DNA of 64,000 bases, taken from Hyalangium versicolor (GTDB lineage: Bacteria; Myxococcota; Myxococcia; Myxococcales; Myxococcaceae). Numbering within the stretch: the first letter of the stretch is position 1; each line of letters opens with the position of its first letter. Of the stretch, positions 41,107 through 49,251 are shown piece after piece. The notes under the pieces were generated by a model that was given only the letters and a program-made list of their open reading frames with translations, did no database searches and was not told the DNA's origin. The DNA lies in contig NZ_JAHXBF010000001.1 in the NCBI RefSeq assembly GCF_020103695.1, positions 911,607-975,606 on the forward strand, in the 5' to 3' direction. Made by a program: the position numbers and the translations under genes.

Positions 41107-42825
41107 ATGGCCAATCCTCGCGAACACATCCGAGCCGCCCAGGCGGCGGAGCTGAGGGCCGACAAGGCCGGTGCCATCGCCGAGCTGTGCAAGGCGGCCG
41201 AGCTCTACCGGCAGTCGGGCAACCTGGTGCGGGCGCTCCAGTTGCTGCGCCATGCCCAGAGCCTGGACCCGAGCCGGGACGATGTGGCCGAGGAGCTCAT
41301 CCGGCTGGAGATGGAGGCGGAGGAGTCGAGCGCTGGGGCGTCTCCAGGGGAAGACTTCGAGTCTGGTGGCCGTGTTCGGGAGCTGAGGTCGGCTCCCGAG
41401 GAGCTGGCCGAGCGTCAGCGGCTCATCGATGCGGCGTTGAGGCAGCAGGAAGGCGTCTCGGGGGACGGAGGCGAAGCCGAGGATGAGGTGAAGCGCTGGA
41501 GCGTCGAGGCGGGCGCCAATCGTCCCGTGGATCTCCAGGACGCGAGTCGGCGGGCGCTCGACTGGGCCCTTCGGAATGCCCAGGAGGAGGAGCGGGCTCC
41601 GCGTGAGTGGTCGGTCGAGGAGGAGGACTCGCAGGGGGATCTCGAGCTGCGCCCGGTCGCGGAGCCTGAGCCTCGAACGGAGAGCCCGCGCCATCCCGGC
41701 AGCTCGGTGACGCATGCGGCCGCCTCCGTGGCGCTGGAGGTGAGGCCTCTCGTCGAGGGCGGTGTGACGGCCCTGGTGGCGGATGTGCAGGTCGATTCCT
41801 ACGAAGCCGTCTCCTCGCATTCGGTTCCTCCCGAGTTCGGGTCTGACTCCGAGGAGGGCACTCAGGGAGACGGGGAGCGCGCCGAGGAGCGTTCGCTGAT
41901 CGAACGGGGACCGACCCGAGCCGATCCCGCCATCGATGCCTGGTGCTCGTTCTGCTGCCGCCCGGGTGTGGAGGTGGGGGAGTTGGTCGCGGGTCCCACG
42001 GGCTCCTTCATCTGCGCTGGGTGCGTGATGGAGTCGCGGGGACTGCTCTCGCTGGAAGACATGAGCGCGGTGCGTCCTCGGGCCTCGCGGCGCAAGGAGG
42101 CCCAGGGCGAGGGGATGCCCTTCATCGGCCAGCAGGAGGCTCGCGCGCTTCTGGAGCGGGCCTTGGAGGCGGGGGCCCGCCGGCTGCTGGTGGTGGGCCC
42201 AGAGGGCTGTGGGAAGACCGTCTGGTTCCGGGAGCTGGCGCGCGAGGATCGGGGGACGATCGCGACGCTCGACACGCTGGAGCAGGGCGGTGGCGGCTCC
42301 CTGGTGCTCGTGGAGGACGTGGAGCGGTACATGCCCGAGGACTGGGCGAGGCTCAGCTCCTTGATTGCGCGCTACCCGGAGCGAACGGTGCTGATGAGCG
42401 CGCGTGGCACCTTGGAGGCTCCCAGCTTCGTGCTGCATGGCGCGTCGGGCAGCCTGCCGGTGTTCACCACCAGCGCCCTGTCCGCGGCCGTGCTCGACTC
42501 GGTGCCGCTGGAGCTGCTCGAGCAGGTCCAGGTCTCCATCCCGCTCCAGGTGCCCACCGAGGTCGAGTTCCTGGAGATCGCCCGGCGGCGCTTGGCCCTG
42601 CGCGGCTCGGAGCTCGCCTTGTCCGAGCCGGTGCTCGCCGCCTTTGCCGCGGAGGCTGTGCGCTCGCCTCGGGCCGGACACGAGCTGAGCGCGCTGCTGA
42701 CGCGTGTGCTGGCGGGCTCCTGGAGCCTCGCGGGGGAAGAGAAGAAGGCGCGGACGAAGAAGGTGGCAGGGAAGGGTGCGGCGACGAAGCCGGGCCGGCG
42801 AGGCCGGCGGAAGGGTTCGGTGTGA
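41107..42825 (+). CDS. TPR / ClpX-type zinc finger / P-loop ATPase-like protein
   Basis: 572 residues in an unusual order. Residues 1-60 are TPR-like helices (AGAIAELCKAAELYRQ). A long acidic, disordered middle follows. C280, C283, C303 and C306 (WCSFCCRPGV and FICAGCVME) form a ClpX-type C4 zinc finger, which in ClpX binds adaptors and substrates. Then comes an AAA-like P-loop domain (about 340-540) with Walker A VVGPEGCGKT (K370) and Walker B-like SLVLVEDVER, and a Lys-rich tail. No clear second region of homology or arginine finger. It sits between the E2 gene and lipB, overlapping lipB. Perhaps a partner of Clp-type quality control; not a known named protein. Confidence 0.7.
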   Translation: MANPREHIRAAQAAELRADKAGAIAELCKAAELYRQSGNLVRALQLLRHAQSLDPSRDDVAEELIRLEMEAEESSAGASPGEDFESGGRVRELRSAPEELAERQRLIDAALRQQEGVSGDGGEAEDEVKRWSVEAGANRPVDLQDASRRALDWALRNAQEEERAPREWSVEEEDSQGDLELRPVAEPEPRTESPRHPGSSVTHAAASVALEVRPLVEGGVTALVADVQVDSYEAVSSHSVPPEFGSDSEEGTQGDGERAEERSLIERGPTRADPAIDAWCSFCCRPGVEVGELVAGPTGSFICAGCVMESRGLLSLEDMSAVRPRASRRKEAQGEGMPFIGQQEARALLERALEAGARRLLVVGPEGCGKTVWFRELAREDRGTIATLDTLEQGGGGSLVLVEDVERYMPEDWARLSSLIARYPERTVLMSARGTLEAPSFVLHGASGSLPVFTTSALSAAVLDSVPLELLEQVQVSIPLQVPTEVEFLEIARRRLALRGSELALSEPVLAAFAAEAVRSPRAGHELSALLTRVLAGSWSLAGEEKKARTKKVAGKGAATKPGRRGRRKGSV

Positions 42826-43919
42826 ACACGCTCACGGTCTACAAGCTGGGCCGCGTGGAGTACGAGGATGGCCTGACGCTCATGCAGCGCTTCGCGGAGG
42901 CGCGGAAGCAGGAGCTCATCGGAGACTCGCTGTTGCTGCTGGAGCATTCGCCCGTCCTCACGCTCGGGCGAGGCGCGAAGCGGGAGAACGTCCTCGCCAG
43001 TGACGAGCTGCTGGCTTCGGAGGGAGTGGACCTCTACCAGACCAACCGCGGAGGAGACGTCACCTACCACGGGCCGGGGCAGGTGGTCGGCTACCCCATC
43101 TTCCTGCTGCCCAAGGAGCGCCAGGATGTGCGGCGCTACGTGCGAGACGTGGAGCGCTGCGTCATCGACTCGCTCGCGGAGTACGGGCTCCATGCCGGCA
43201 TCATCCCCAAGTGGCCTGGGGTGTGGCTGGGGCAGGAGGGTGCACCGGACACACGGAAGATCGCGGCCATCGGCATCCACATCTCCCGTTGGCTGACGAC
43301 GCACGGCTTCGCGCTGAACGTCAACACGCACCTGCCGCACTTCAACCTGATTGTGCCGTGCGGCATCCGCGAGGCGGGGGTCACCTCGATGAAGCGCGAG
43401 CTGGGCCACCTCGTCTCCGTGCCGGACGTGGAGGACACGCTCGCCCGTCACTTCTGCTCCGTCTTCGAGAGCGAGCGGCGCGAGTCCGGCGTCTCCGTGC
43501 GCACGGTCAGCATCACCGTGCTGCGAGGGCACGGTCCCGAGGCCCGGGTGCTGATGGTGCGCCGCATTCCCGAGCGCGGAGGCTTCTGGCAGACGATCAC
43601 GGGCCGCGTGGAGCCGGGCGAGTCTCCAGAGCAGACCGCCGCGCGAGAGCTGAAGGAGGAGACCGGCCTGGACGTGCCTGTGCGCGCGCTGGACTACCGG
43701 CACGCGTTCGCGCTCGGAGAGATCCTTCCGCCGATGCTGGTGGAGGAGACGGCCTTCGTCGCGTGGTGCCCGGAGGGGCACGAGGTGCGGCTCAGCGCCG
43801 AGCACGACGCCCACGAGTGGGTCAGTCCGAACACCGCGCTCGAGCGGCTGGAGTACCGGGGCCTTCGAGAGGGAGTGAAGCGCGCCGTGGCGCTCCGGGG
43901 GGAGTTGACAGGGGGGTGA
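42822..43919 (+). CDS. lipB: octanoyltransferase LipB fused to a Nudix hydrolase
   Basis: 365 residues, GTG start within the previous gene's stop (GTGA). Residues about 1-220 are LipB, which moves octanoyl from ACP to lipoyl domains: RGGDVTYHGPGQ, catalytic K146 (DTRKIAAIG) and C180 (IVPCGIREAG). Residues about 225-360 are a complete Nudix domain with box GRVEPGESPEQTAARELKEE (261-280) plus TGL. The two domains lie in one frame without a stop between them. The Nudix part may clean up a nucleotide or CoA derivative; its substrate is unknown. LipA is encoded four kilobases upstream. Confidence 0.92.
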   Translation: MNTLTVYKLGRVEYEDGLTLMQRFAEARKQELIGDSLLLLEHSPVLTLGRGAKRENVLASDELLASEGVDLYQTNRGGDVTYHGPGQVVGYPIFLLPKERQDVRRYVRDVERCVIDSLAEYGLHAGIIPKWPGVWLGQEGAPDTRKIAAIGIHISRWLTTHGFALNVNTHLPHFNLIVPCGIREAGVTSMKRELGHLVSVPDVEDTLARHFCSVFESERRESGVSVRTVSITVLRGHGPEARVLMVRRIPERGGFWQTITGRVEPGESPEQTAARELKEETGLDVPVRALDYRHAFALGEILPPMLVEETAFVAWCPEGHEVRLSAEHDAHEWVSPNTALERLEYRGLREGVKRAVALRGELTGG

Positions 43920-43966
43920 CCTCGCCCTCAAGCTTTCCATTCCCTCCTCCACTCGATCTGCTCACC

Positions 43967-44950
43967 ATGTCTTCCGACGGCCAGGAGGTGCGGACCTCCA
44001 GTGCGGCCCAGCGACTGACCATCGACGGCCGCGCGGTGCGCACCCGCCAGCGGTTGCATGCCCTCGTCACGTTGATCGTGCCGTTCCTGGGGAGCGGCGT
44101 GGCCCTCGTGGGCGCTTTCCTCCATGGGTTCAAGGCTGTGGAGATCGCGCTGCTCGTGGGGATGTACGCCGTCACGATGATGGGCGTGGACGTGGGCTAT
44201 CACCGGCTCTTCTCGCATCGATCGTTCAAGGCGCATCCGCTTCTTCGAGCGATGCTCGCCGTGTTCGGGAGCATGGCGGCGCAGGGGCCCGTCATCTACT
44301 GGGCCAGCAATCACCGCCTCCACCACGCGCGAAGTGATAGCGAGGAGGATCTGCACTCGCCATATTTGGATGAGCGCGGCCAGCAGCGGGGAGTCGTCTC
44401 GGGGCTCTGGCATGCGCACGTGGGGTGGATGTTCGGCCACGCGCCGGCCAACCCGATCCGGCTCGCCAAGGATCTGCTCCGCGACACGACGCTGACCCGG
44501 ATCAACCAGCTCTATTACCTGTGGGTGCTGATCGGCCTGGGCGTGCCGACGCTCATTGGAGGGCTGGTCGCGGGCTCCGTGTCCGGCGCCGTGTCGGGCC
44601 TGCTGTGGGGAGGGCTGGTGCGAATGTTCCTCGTGCAGCACGCGACGTTCGCGGGGAACTCCTTCTGTCACGTCTTCGGGACGCGCCCCTTCCAGACGGG
44701 GGATTGGAGCACGAACAACCTCTGGTTGGTGATCCCCACGTTCGGAGGGGCCATGCACAACACGCATCATGCCTTTCCCAGCTCGGCGTTCGTCGGGTTC
44801 CGGTGGTGGCACTTCGATCTCGGGGGTGGGCTGATCCGAGGCTTCGAGCGTGCCGGGCTTGCCTCCGACGTGAAGGTGCCTCCGCCCGAGGCTCGGCACC
44901 CGTGGGACGGCGTGGAGCCTCGCGGCGAAGCAGGGACTTCGGTGGGCTAG
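43967..44950 (+). CDS. membrane fatty acid desaturase 1
   Basis: 327 residues from ATG 43967, 47 bases after lipB. Integral membrane di-iron desaturase of the acyl-CoA/acyl-lipid delta-9 type: His boxes HRLFSH, HRLHH and HNTHH in the usual order, with four to six hydrophobic segments (LVTLIVPFLGSGVALVGAF and LWVLIGLGVPTLIGGLVAG among them). Introduces a double (or further) bond into a fatty acyl chain. The neighbouring ACP and acyl-AMP ligase suggest an ACP-bound substrate, as in JamABC-type cassettes. Its sister gene follows 22 bases downstream. Confidence 0.9.
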   Translation: MSSDGQEVRTSSAAQRLTIDGRAVRTRQRLHALVTLIVPFLGSGVALVGAFLHGFKAVEIALLVGMYAVTMMGVDVGYHRLFSHRSFKAHPLLRAMLAVFGSMAAQGPVIYWASNHRLHHARSDSEEDLHSPYLDERGQQRGVVSGLWHAHVGWMFGHAPANPIRLAKDLLRDTTLTRINQLYYLWVLIGLGVPTLIGGLVAGSVSGAVSGLLWGGLVRMFLVQHATFAGNSFCHVFGTRPFQTGDWSTNNLWLVIPTFGGAMHNTHHAFPSSAFVGFRWWHFDLGGGLIRGFERAGLASDVKVPPPEARHPWDGVEPRGEAGTSVG

Positions 44951-44972
44951 CCGGACATGCAGGGAGGGAGCC

Positions 44973-45941
44973 GTGCAGCTCGATAGATCGAAGAAGCTCC
45001 ACGCGATCGGGGTGGTCGTCCTCTCCCTGGCGGGCTCGGTGGCCGCGCTGGTGACCAGCCTTCGCTGGGGCATCGGCCCGGTCGAAGTCGGGCTGTTCTG
45101 CCTCATGTATTCGCTGAGCATGGTGGGGATCACCGTGGGGTTCCACCGCTACTTCGCCCACCGCTCTTTCGAGGCTGCTCCGTGGATCCAGGCCGCGCTG
45201 GCCGTCTGTGGCTCCATGGCTTGCCAGGGGCCGCTCATCTACTGGGTGGCGAACCACCGGACCCATCATCGCTTCACGGACGTGGCGGGGGATCCCCACT
45301 CTCCCTATGTCCATGGCGACAAGCCCCTCGGGAATCTGCGAGGCCTGTGGCATGCGCACCTGGGCTGGACCTACAGCCACGAGATCCCCGACACCGTGCG
45401 TTATGCGAAGGACTTGATGCGGTCACCCGCCATCCGGCTGTGGAGCCGCTTCTACTTCCTCTGGATCGGCTTGGGGCTGGTGGTACCGGCGCTGCTCGGA
45501 GGGCTGCTCACCTGGAGCTTCGCCGGAGCGCTCCAGGGACTGCTGTGGGGTGGATTCGCTCGCATCTTCGTGGCCTATCAGATCAGCCTGGCCATCGGCT
45601 CGATCGCGCACAGCCATGGCAGCCGTCCGTTCGCCATTCGAGGGAACAGCGCCAACAATGCGCTGCTCGCGCTGCCGACCTTCGGCGAGGGCTGGCACCA
45701 GAACCACCATGCGTTTCCATCCTCGGGGGTGTTCGGGCTCGAGTGGTGGCAGCTCGATCCGGGGGCGATCGTGCTCCGGGGGCTCGAGGGGCTCGGTTGG
45801 GTCTGGAACGTCAAGCGGCCCCCGGCCAGTGCCATTGCTTCCCGGAGTGCCGTTCCTGAAGAGGCTTGGGGTTCGGAGGAAGGCTCTGCCGAGCGGGCGG
45901 CGCGCTCCGTGGCGGCGGGTGAAGCACGGCTCCCGAGATGA
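44973..45941 (+). CDS. membrane fatty acid desaturase 2
   Basis: 322 residues, GTG start. Same family as the gene before it, with His boxes HRYFAH, HRTHH and HQNHH. It differs enough to suggest a different position or a second desaturation, possibly acetylenase activity. The last about 40 residues are a charged tail. The two enzymes acting in turn could give a di-unsaturated or acetylenic chain; this is inference. Followed closely by an ACP gene. Confidence 0.9.
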   Translation: MQLDRSKKLHAIGVVVLSLAGSVAALVTSLRWGIGPVEVGLFCLMYSLSMVGITVGFHRYFAHRSFEAAPWIQAALAVCGSMACQGPLIYWVANHRTHHRFTDVAGDPHSPYVHGDKPLGNLRGLWHAHLGWTYSHEIPDTVRYAKDLMRSPAIRLWSRFYFLWIGLGLVVPALLGGLLTWSFAGALQGLLWGGFARIFVAYQISLAIGSIAHSHGSRPFAIRGNSANNALLALPTFGEGWHQNHHAFPSSGVFGLEWWQLDPGAIVLRGLEGLGWVWNVKRPPASAIASRSAVPEEAWGSEEGSAERAARSVAAGEARLPR

Positions 45942-45956
45942 ATGGAGGAACGTCGA

Positions 45957-46268
45957 ATGTCGAAAGAGCAGAGTCCTGGGGTGTCGGGGCAGCCCTCTGA
46001 GGGAGTGCCCGATGCGGCGGCCGTTCAGCAGTGGCTGGTGACGTACATCGCCGATCTGCTCGAGTTCGAGCCCTCGGAGGTCAACCCCAAGTTGCCGCTG
46101 GGGCGCTATGGCCTCGACTCGACCGCCGCCGTCGCGCTCACGGGCGATCTCGGGCAGTGGCTCGGGTGTGAGATCAACCCCAAGCTCCTCTACGAGTACA
46201 AGACGATCGAAGCCCTGGCCGAGTTCGTCACCGCGAACCGCGCGAAGCTGCGCAAGCCGGAGAAGTGA
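45957..46268 (+). CDS. acyl carrier protein
   Basis: 103 residues, starting at ATG 45957, which has GGAGGAA 7-13 bases upstream; an earlier ATG at 45942 lies within that site and is less likely. The phosphopantetheine Ser is in GRYGLDSTAAVAL. The fold continues ALTGDLGQWLGCEINPKLLYEYKTIEALAEFV, typical of PKS/FAAL-associated carrier proteins rather than the housekeeping AcpP. It should carry the fatty acyl chain loaded by the next gene's product, from which it is separated by one base. Confidence 0.92.
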   Translation: MSKEQSPGVSGQPSEGVPDAAAVQQWLVTYIADLLEFEPSEVNPKLPLGRYGLDSTAAVALTGDLGQWLGCEINPKLLYEYKTIEALAEFVTANRAKLRKPEK

Positions 46269-46269
46269 G

Positions 46270-47982
46270 ATGGGGGACTCGATGGGGACTGTGCTCGAGG
46301 TCCTGGAGCACCGCGCTCAGGCCCATGGAGAGCGCACGGCCTTCCTGTTCCTCGAAGAGGGGGAGACCGAATCGGCCCGCCTGAGCTTCGCGGAGCTGCG
46401 AGCGCGCCATGCGACCGTGGCGCGGGCGCTCCAGAGGGAAGGGCTCACGGGTCGGCGCGTCCTACTCTTCTACCTGCCGGGGCTCGACTTCGTGACAGCG
46501 TTCTTCGGCTGTCTCGCCGCCGGAGTGATCCCCATCGCGGTTCCTCCTCCGCTCCCCACCGAGCGGACTTCGCGGATCCAGGCGATCGTCGATGATGCCC
46601 ACGCCGCGGCCGTGCTGACCGCGGGGGATCTGCTGCCGATGCTCCAGGCGTGGCTCTCGCAGAGTGAGCAACTGGCTGGACTGCCGCTCATCGCCACCGA
46701 TGCGATGGACAGCGGACCGGACTCGCCGGGTGAACACCGCGTGAAGCCCGAGGACCTGGCCTTCCTCCAGTACACCTCGGGTTCGACGCGCCTTCCTCGG
46801 GGCGTCATGGTCAGCCATGCCAACCTGATGGCCAACATGGAGTGCATCCGGCGGCCGCTGCTGCTTGGCGAGCAGAGCGTCTCGGTGACGTGGCTGCCGT
46901 GCTTCCACGACATGGGCCTCATCAACGGAGTGCTCGAGCCCGTGTACGCTGGTTGTATCAGCGTGATGATGTCTCCGTTGGCCTTCATCCGCCGGCCCCG
47001 GCGGTGGCTCGAGGCGATCTCGCGATACAAGGGAACCCACTCGGGTGGGCCCAACTTCGCCTACGATCTTTGTGTCCGGAAGATCCCGCCTCGGGAACGG
47101 GAAGGGCTGGACCTGGGGAACTGGGTGCAGGCCTATCTCAGCGCGGAGCCGATCCGCCGTGACACGCTGGAGCGCTTCCAGGATGCGTTTGCGCCTCAGG
47201 GCTTCCGCCGCTCTGCCTTCTACCCGTGCTACGGCCTGGCCGAGGCGACGCTGGCCGTGACAGGAGGTCGGCTCGATGCGGAGCCCATTCTCTGCACCGT
47301 CGACAACGTGGCGCTCGAACAGGGGCGGGTGGTGGAGGTGCCCGAGGGCGCTTCGGGCTCGACGACCATCGTCGGGTGTGGCACGGCGGGCCTCGATACG
47401 GAGGTGCTGATCGTTCATCCTGAGACCCGGGCCCGTGTAGCTCCTGAGCAAGTGGGAGAGGTCTGGGTGAGAGGCCCTGGCGTCGCGGGGGGCTATCTCG
47501 GGCGTCCTGACGAGTCAGCGGAGACGTTCGGGGCGCACCTGGAGACAGGGGAGGGGAGCTTCCTGCGCACGGGGGACTTCGCCTTCAAGAAGGGCGAGGA
47601 ACTGTTCGTGGTGGGGCGCCTGAAGGACGTCCTCATCATCCGTGGCCGCAACTACCACCCTCATGATCTGGAGTGGTCCATCGGCCAGAGCCACCCCGCG
47701 CTGCGAGCCGGGTGCGCCGCTGCCTTCCTCGTCGAGGACAAGGGGACGGAGAAGCTCGTCATCGCCCAGGAGGTCCAGCGCGAGTTCCAGGAGTCGCCGC
47801 CCGTGGAGGAGATCGTGGGCCAACTGCGGCAAACGCTCTCGGAGGAATACGGGCTGCAACTGCACGTGGCGGTGCTCGTGAGGACCGGTGGCATTCCGAG
47901 GACCTCGAGCGGGAAGATCCAGCGCCGCCAGTGCCGCTCCATGTTCGAGGCGGGAGCACTCGACGAACTCGCGCGAGGTTGA
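46270..47982 (+). CDS. fatty acyl-AMP ligase (FAAL)
   Basis: 570 residues from ATG 46270. Adenylate-forming enzyme: LQYTSGSTRLPRGVMVSHANL, WLPCFHDMGLI, GGPNFAYDLCVRK, YGLAEATLAVTG, RTGDFAF and the C-terminal catalytic Lys in RTSSGKIQRRQ. The HDMGLI, GGPNFAYDL and YGLAEATL motifs are characteristic of fatty acyl-AMP ligases, which activate free fatty acids and hand them to an ACP rather than CoA. The Arg in LPRGV replaces the usual Lys. Together with the adjacent ACP and desaturases it forms a loading cassette. Confidence 0.93.
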   Translation: MGDSMGTVLEVLEHRAQAHGERTAFLFLEEGETESARLSFAELRARHATVARALQREGLTGRRVLLFYLPGLDFVTAFFGCLAAGVIPIAVPPPLPTERTSRIQAIVDDAHAAAVLTAGDLLPMLQAWLSQSEQLAGLPLIATDAMDSGPDSPGEHRVKPEDLAFLQYTSGSTRLPRGVMVSHANLMANMECIRRPLLLGEQSVSVTWLPCFHDMGLINGVLEPVYAGCISVMMSPLAFIRRPRRWLEAISRYKGTHSGGPNFAYDLCVRKIPPREREGLDLGNWVQAYLSAEPIRRDTLERFQDAFAPQGFRRSAFYPCYGLAEATLAVTGGRLDAEPILCTVDNVALEQGRVVEVPEGASGSTTIVGCGTAGLDTEVLIVHPETRARVAPEQVGEVWVRGPGVAGGYLGRPDESAETFGAHLETGEGSFLRTGDFAFKKGEELFVVGRLKDVLIIRGRNYHPHDLEWSIGQSHPALRAGCAAAFLVEDKGTEKLVIAQEVQREFQESPPVEEIVGQLRQTLSEEYGLQLHVAVLVRTGGIPRTSSGKIQRRQCRSMFEAGALDELARG

Positions 47983-48004
47983 GGTCCCCCCTCGGGGCGC
48001 GGTC

Positions 48005-48037
48005 TGGACCAACTGGTAAGCTGGTTGGACCAGTTGG
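48005..48037. promoter_or_regulatory. paired 12-bp repeats, 21 bp apart, upstream of the acyltransferase
   Basis: TGGACCAACTGG (48005-48016) and TGGACCAGTTGG (48026-48037) are direct repeats two helical turns apart; in addition CCAACTGG (48009) and CCAGTTGG (48030) form an inverted pair. They lie between the ligase stop and the preferred acyltransferase start, so they may be an operator. Confidence 0.45.
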
Positions 48038-48078
48038 CGCAAACCCGGCCCGCCCCGGCCCCACCCCGGTTTCTTCCT

Positions 48079-49242
48079 GTGCCCTCCACCGGACCTTTTC
48101 CCCTCTCTCCGATCGATCACCTTTTCGTCGGCCATGCCTTCTCGGCCGTCCTGGAGTACGGGGAGCACCTCGATGCGGGCCGGCTCGAGGCGTCCCTGTC
48201 CACCGTGCTCCAGGGGTTTACGCCCCTCGCGTGTCATCTCGTCGAGCTGCCGGATGCCCGCCTGGGGTTCGCACCGTCGCAGGTCCCGTCCCAATGGATC
48301 GAGGTCCGCGAGACACCCCGGGCGCCCGGTGAGCTGAGTGGCCCGGAGTCTCTGGGGGAGTTCGTTCCCCGGCTGGCAACGGGGCTGGAGCAACCGCTGC
48401 TGGGCGTCCGCCTGACGCGGATGCCCTCCGGCAGCATCCTGAGCGTGACCGTGTCGCACGCTGTGACGGATGGCCACGGCTTCTTCACGTTCTTGCGAGC
48501 GTGGTCACGGGCGACACTCGGCCGCACCGCTGATGCGCCCACCTGGGATCGGAGCGTGCTGGCTGCCGGACTCCAGTCGAGAGAGACGGCCATCAAGCCG
48601 GAGGACGTCTGGCGCAGGACGGGCTTCACGTGGAGCCCTGGGACGAGAGCCGTGGAGTCTCCCCAGCCCGCCACCTTTGGAGTGCGGAGGGTACCGCCAG
48701 CGCTCGAGCCTTCCTCCGGAGGCCCGACGCTTTTCGAGAATGACCTGCTCTGTGCCTGGCTCCTCAAGACGTACGCGCACGTCCTCGCCGGACCCGAGGG
48801 GCTCGCGTTGTCCGTTCCCATCGACTACCGCCGCAGCTACGGAGGGCTGCCCCAGAGCTATTTCGGGAACGCCGTGCGGGCCGCACCGCTGTGGCTCGAC
48901 CGAGAGCTCCTTGAGCGCGAGTCGATCCCCGAGCTCGCTGCACGGGTGCAGGAGTCCGTTCGTGCGGTCCTCGATGAGCGTGGCGCCCGTGACTCGCTCG
49001 AGTGCCTCGAGCAGCTCCGAAGAGAGCAGGGGCCACGGGTCTTCGAGGACGTCCACCTGGCCGACCCTCGGAACGGGTTCCTGGTGACCAACGTGTCCCG
49101 CCTTCCTTTCGGAATGCTCGACTTCGGCAGGGGGCCGCCGCTGCGGACCCTGCTGCCAGCCGTCGAGTCACGCACTGCCGCCATCCAGCAGACCGACGAA
49201 GGGTCCGAGGTGTCCTTGATCCTGCCGGAGGCGAAAGCCTGA
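48079..49242 (+). CDS. BAHD/HxxxD-type acyltransferase
   Basis: 387 residues from GTG 48079 (VPSTGPFPLSPIDHLFV). The frame is open to TTG 48025, but that stretch overlaps a repeat element and lacks similarity. The catalytic motif HAVTD (H127, D131, in VSHAVTDGHG) and the structural LDFGRGPP motif near the C-terminus match HxxxD and DFGWG of the plant-type BAHD (transferase) family; the first strand TGPFPLSPIDHLF and the central NDLLCAWLLKTYA and VPIDYRR, plus YFGNAVRAA, support this. It would transfer the acyl group from ACP or CoA to an alcohol or amine. Such genes are uncommon in bacteria. Confidence 0.8.
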   Translation: MPSTGPFPLSPIDHLFVGHAFSAVLEYGEHLDAGRLEASLSTVLQGFTPLACHLVELPDARLGFAPSQVPSQWIEVRETPRAPGELSGPESLGEFVPRLATGLEQPLLGVRLTRMPSGSILSVTVSHAVTDGHGFFTFLRAWSRATLGRTADAPTWDRSVLAAGLQSRETAIKPEDVWRRTGFTWSPGTRAVESPQPATFGVRRVPPALEPSSGGPTLFENDLLCAWLLKTYAHVLAGPEGLALSVPIDYRRSYGGLPQSYFGNAVRAAPLWLDRELLERESIPELAARVQESVRAVLDERGARDSLECLEQLRREQGPRVFEDVHLADPRNGFLVTNVSRLPFGMLDFGRGPPLRTLLPAVESRTAAIQQTDEGSEVSLILPEAKA

Positions 49243-49251
49243 ACTGGCGGC

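Noticed and set aside
39712..42681. 989-codon minus-strand frame opposite the E2 and zinc-finger genes
   Set aside because: Low-complexity Arg/His/Leu composition and complete overlap with genes that carry conserved motifs.
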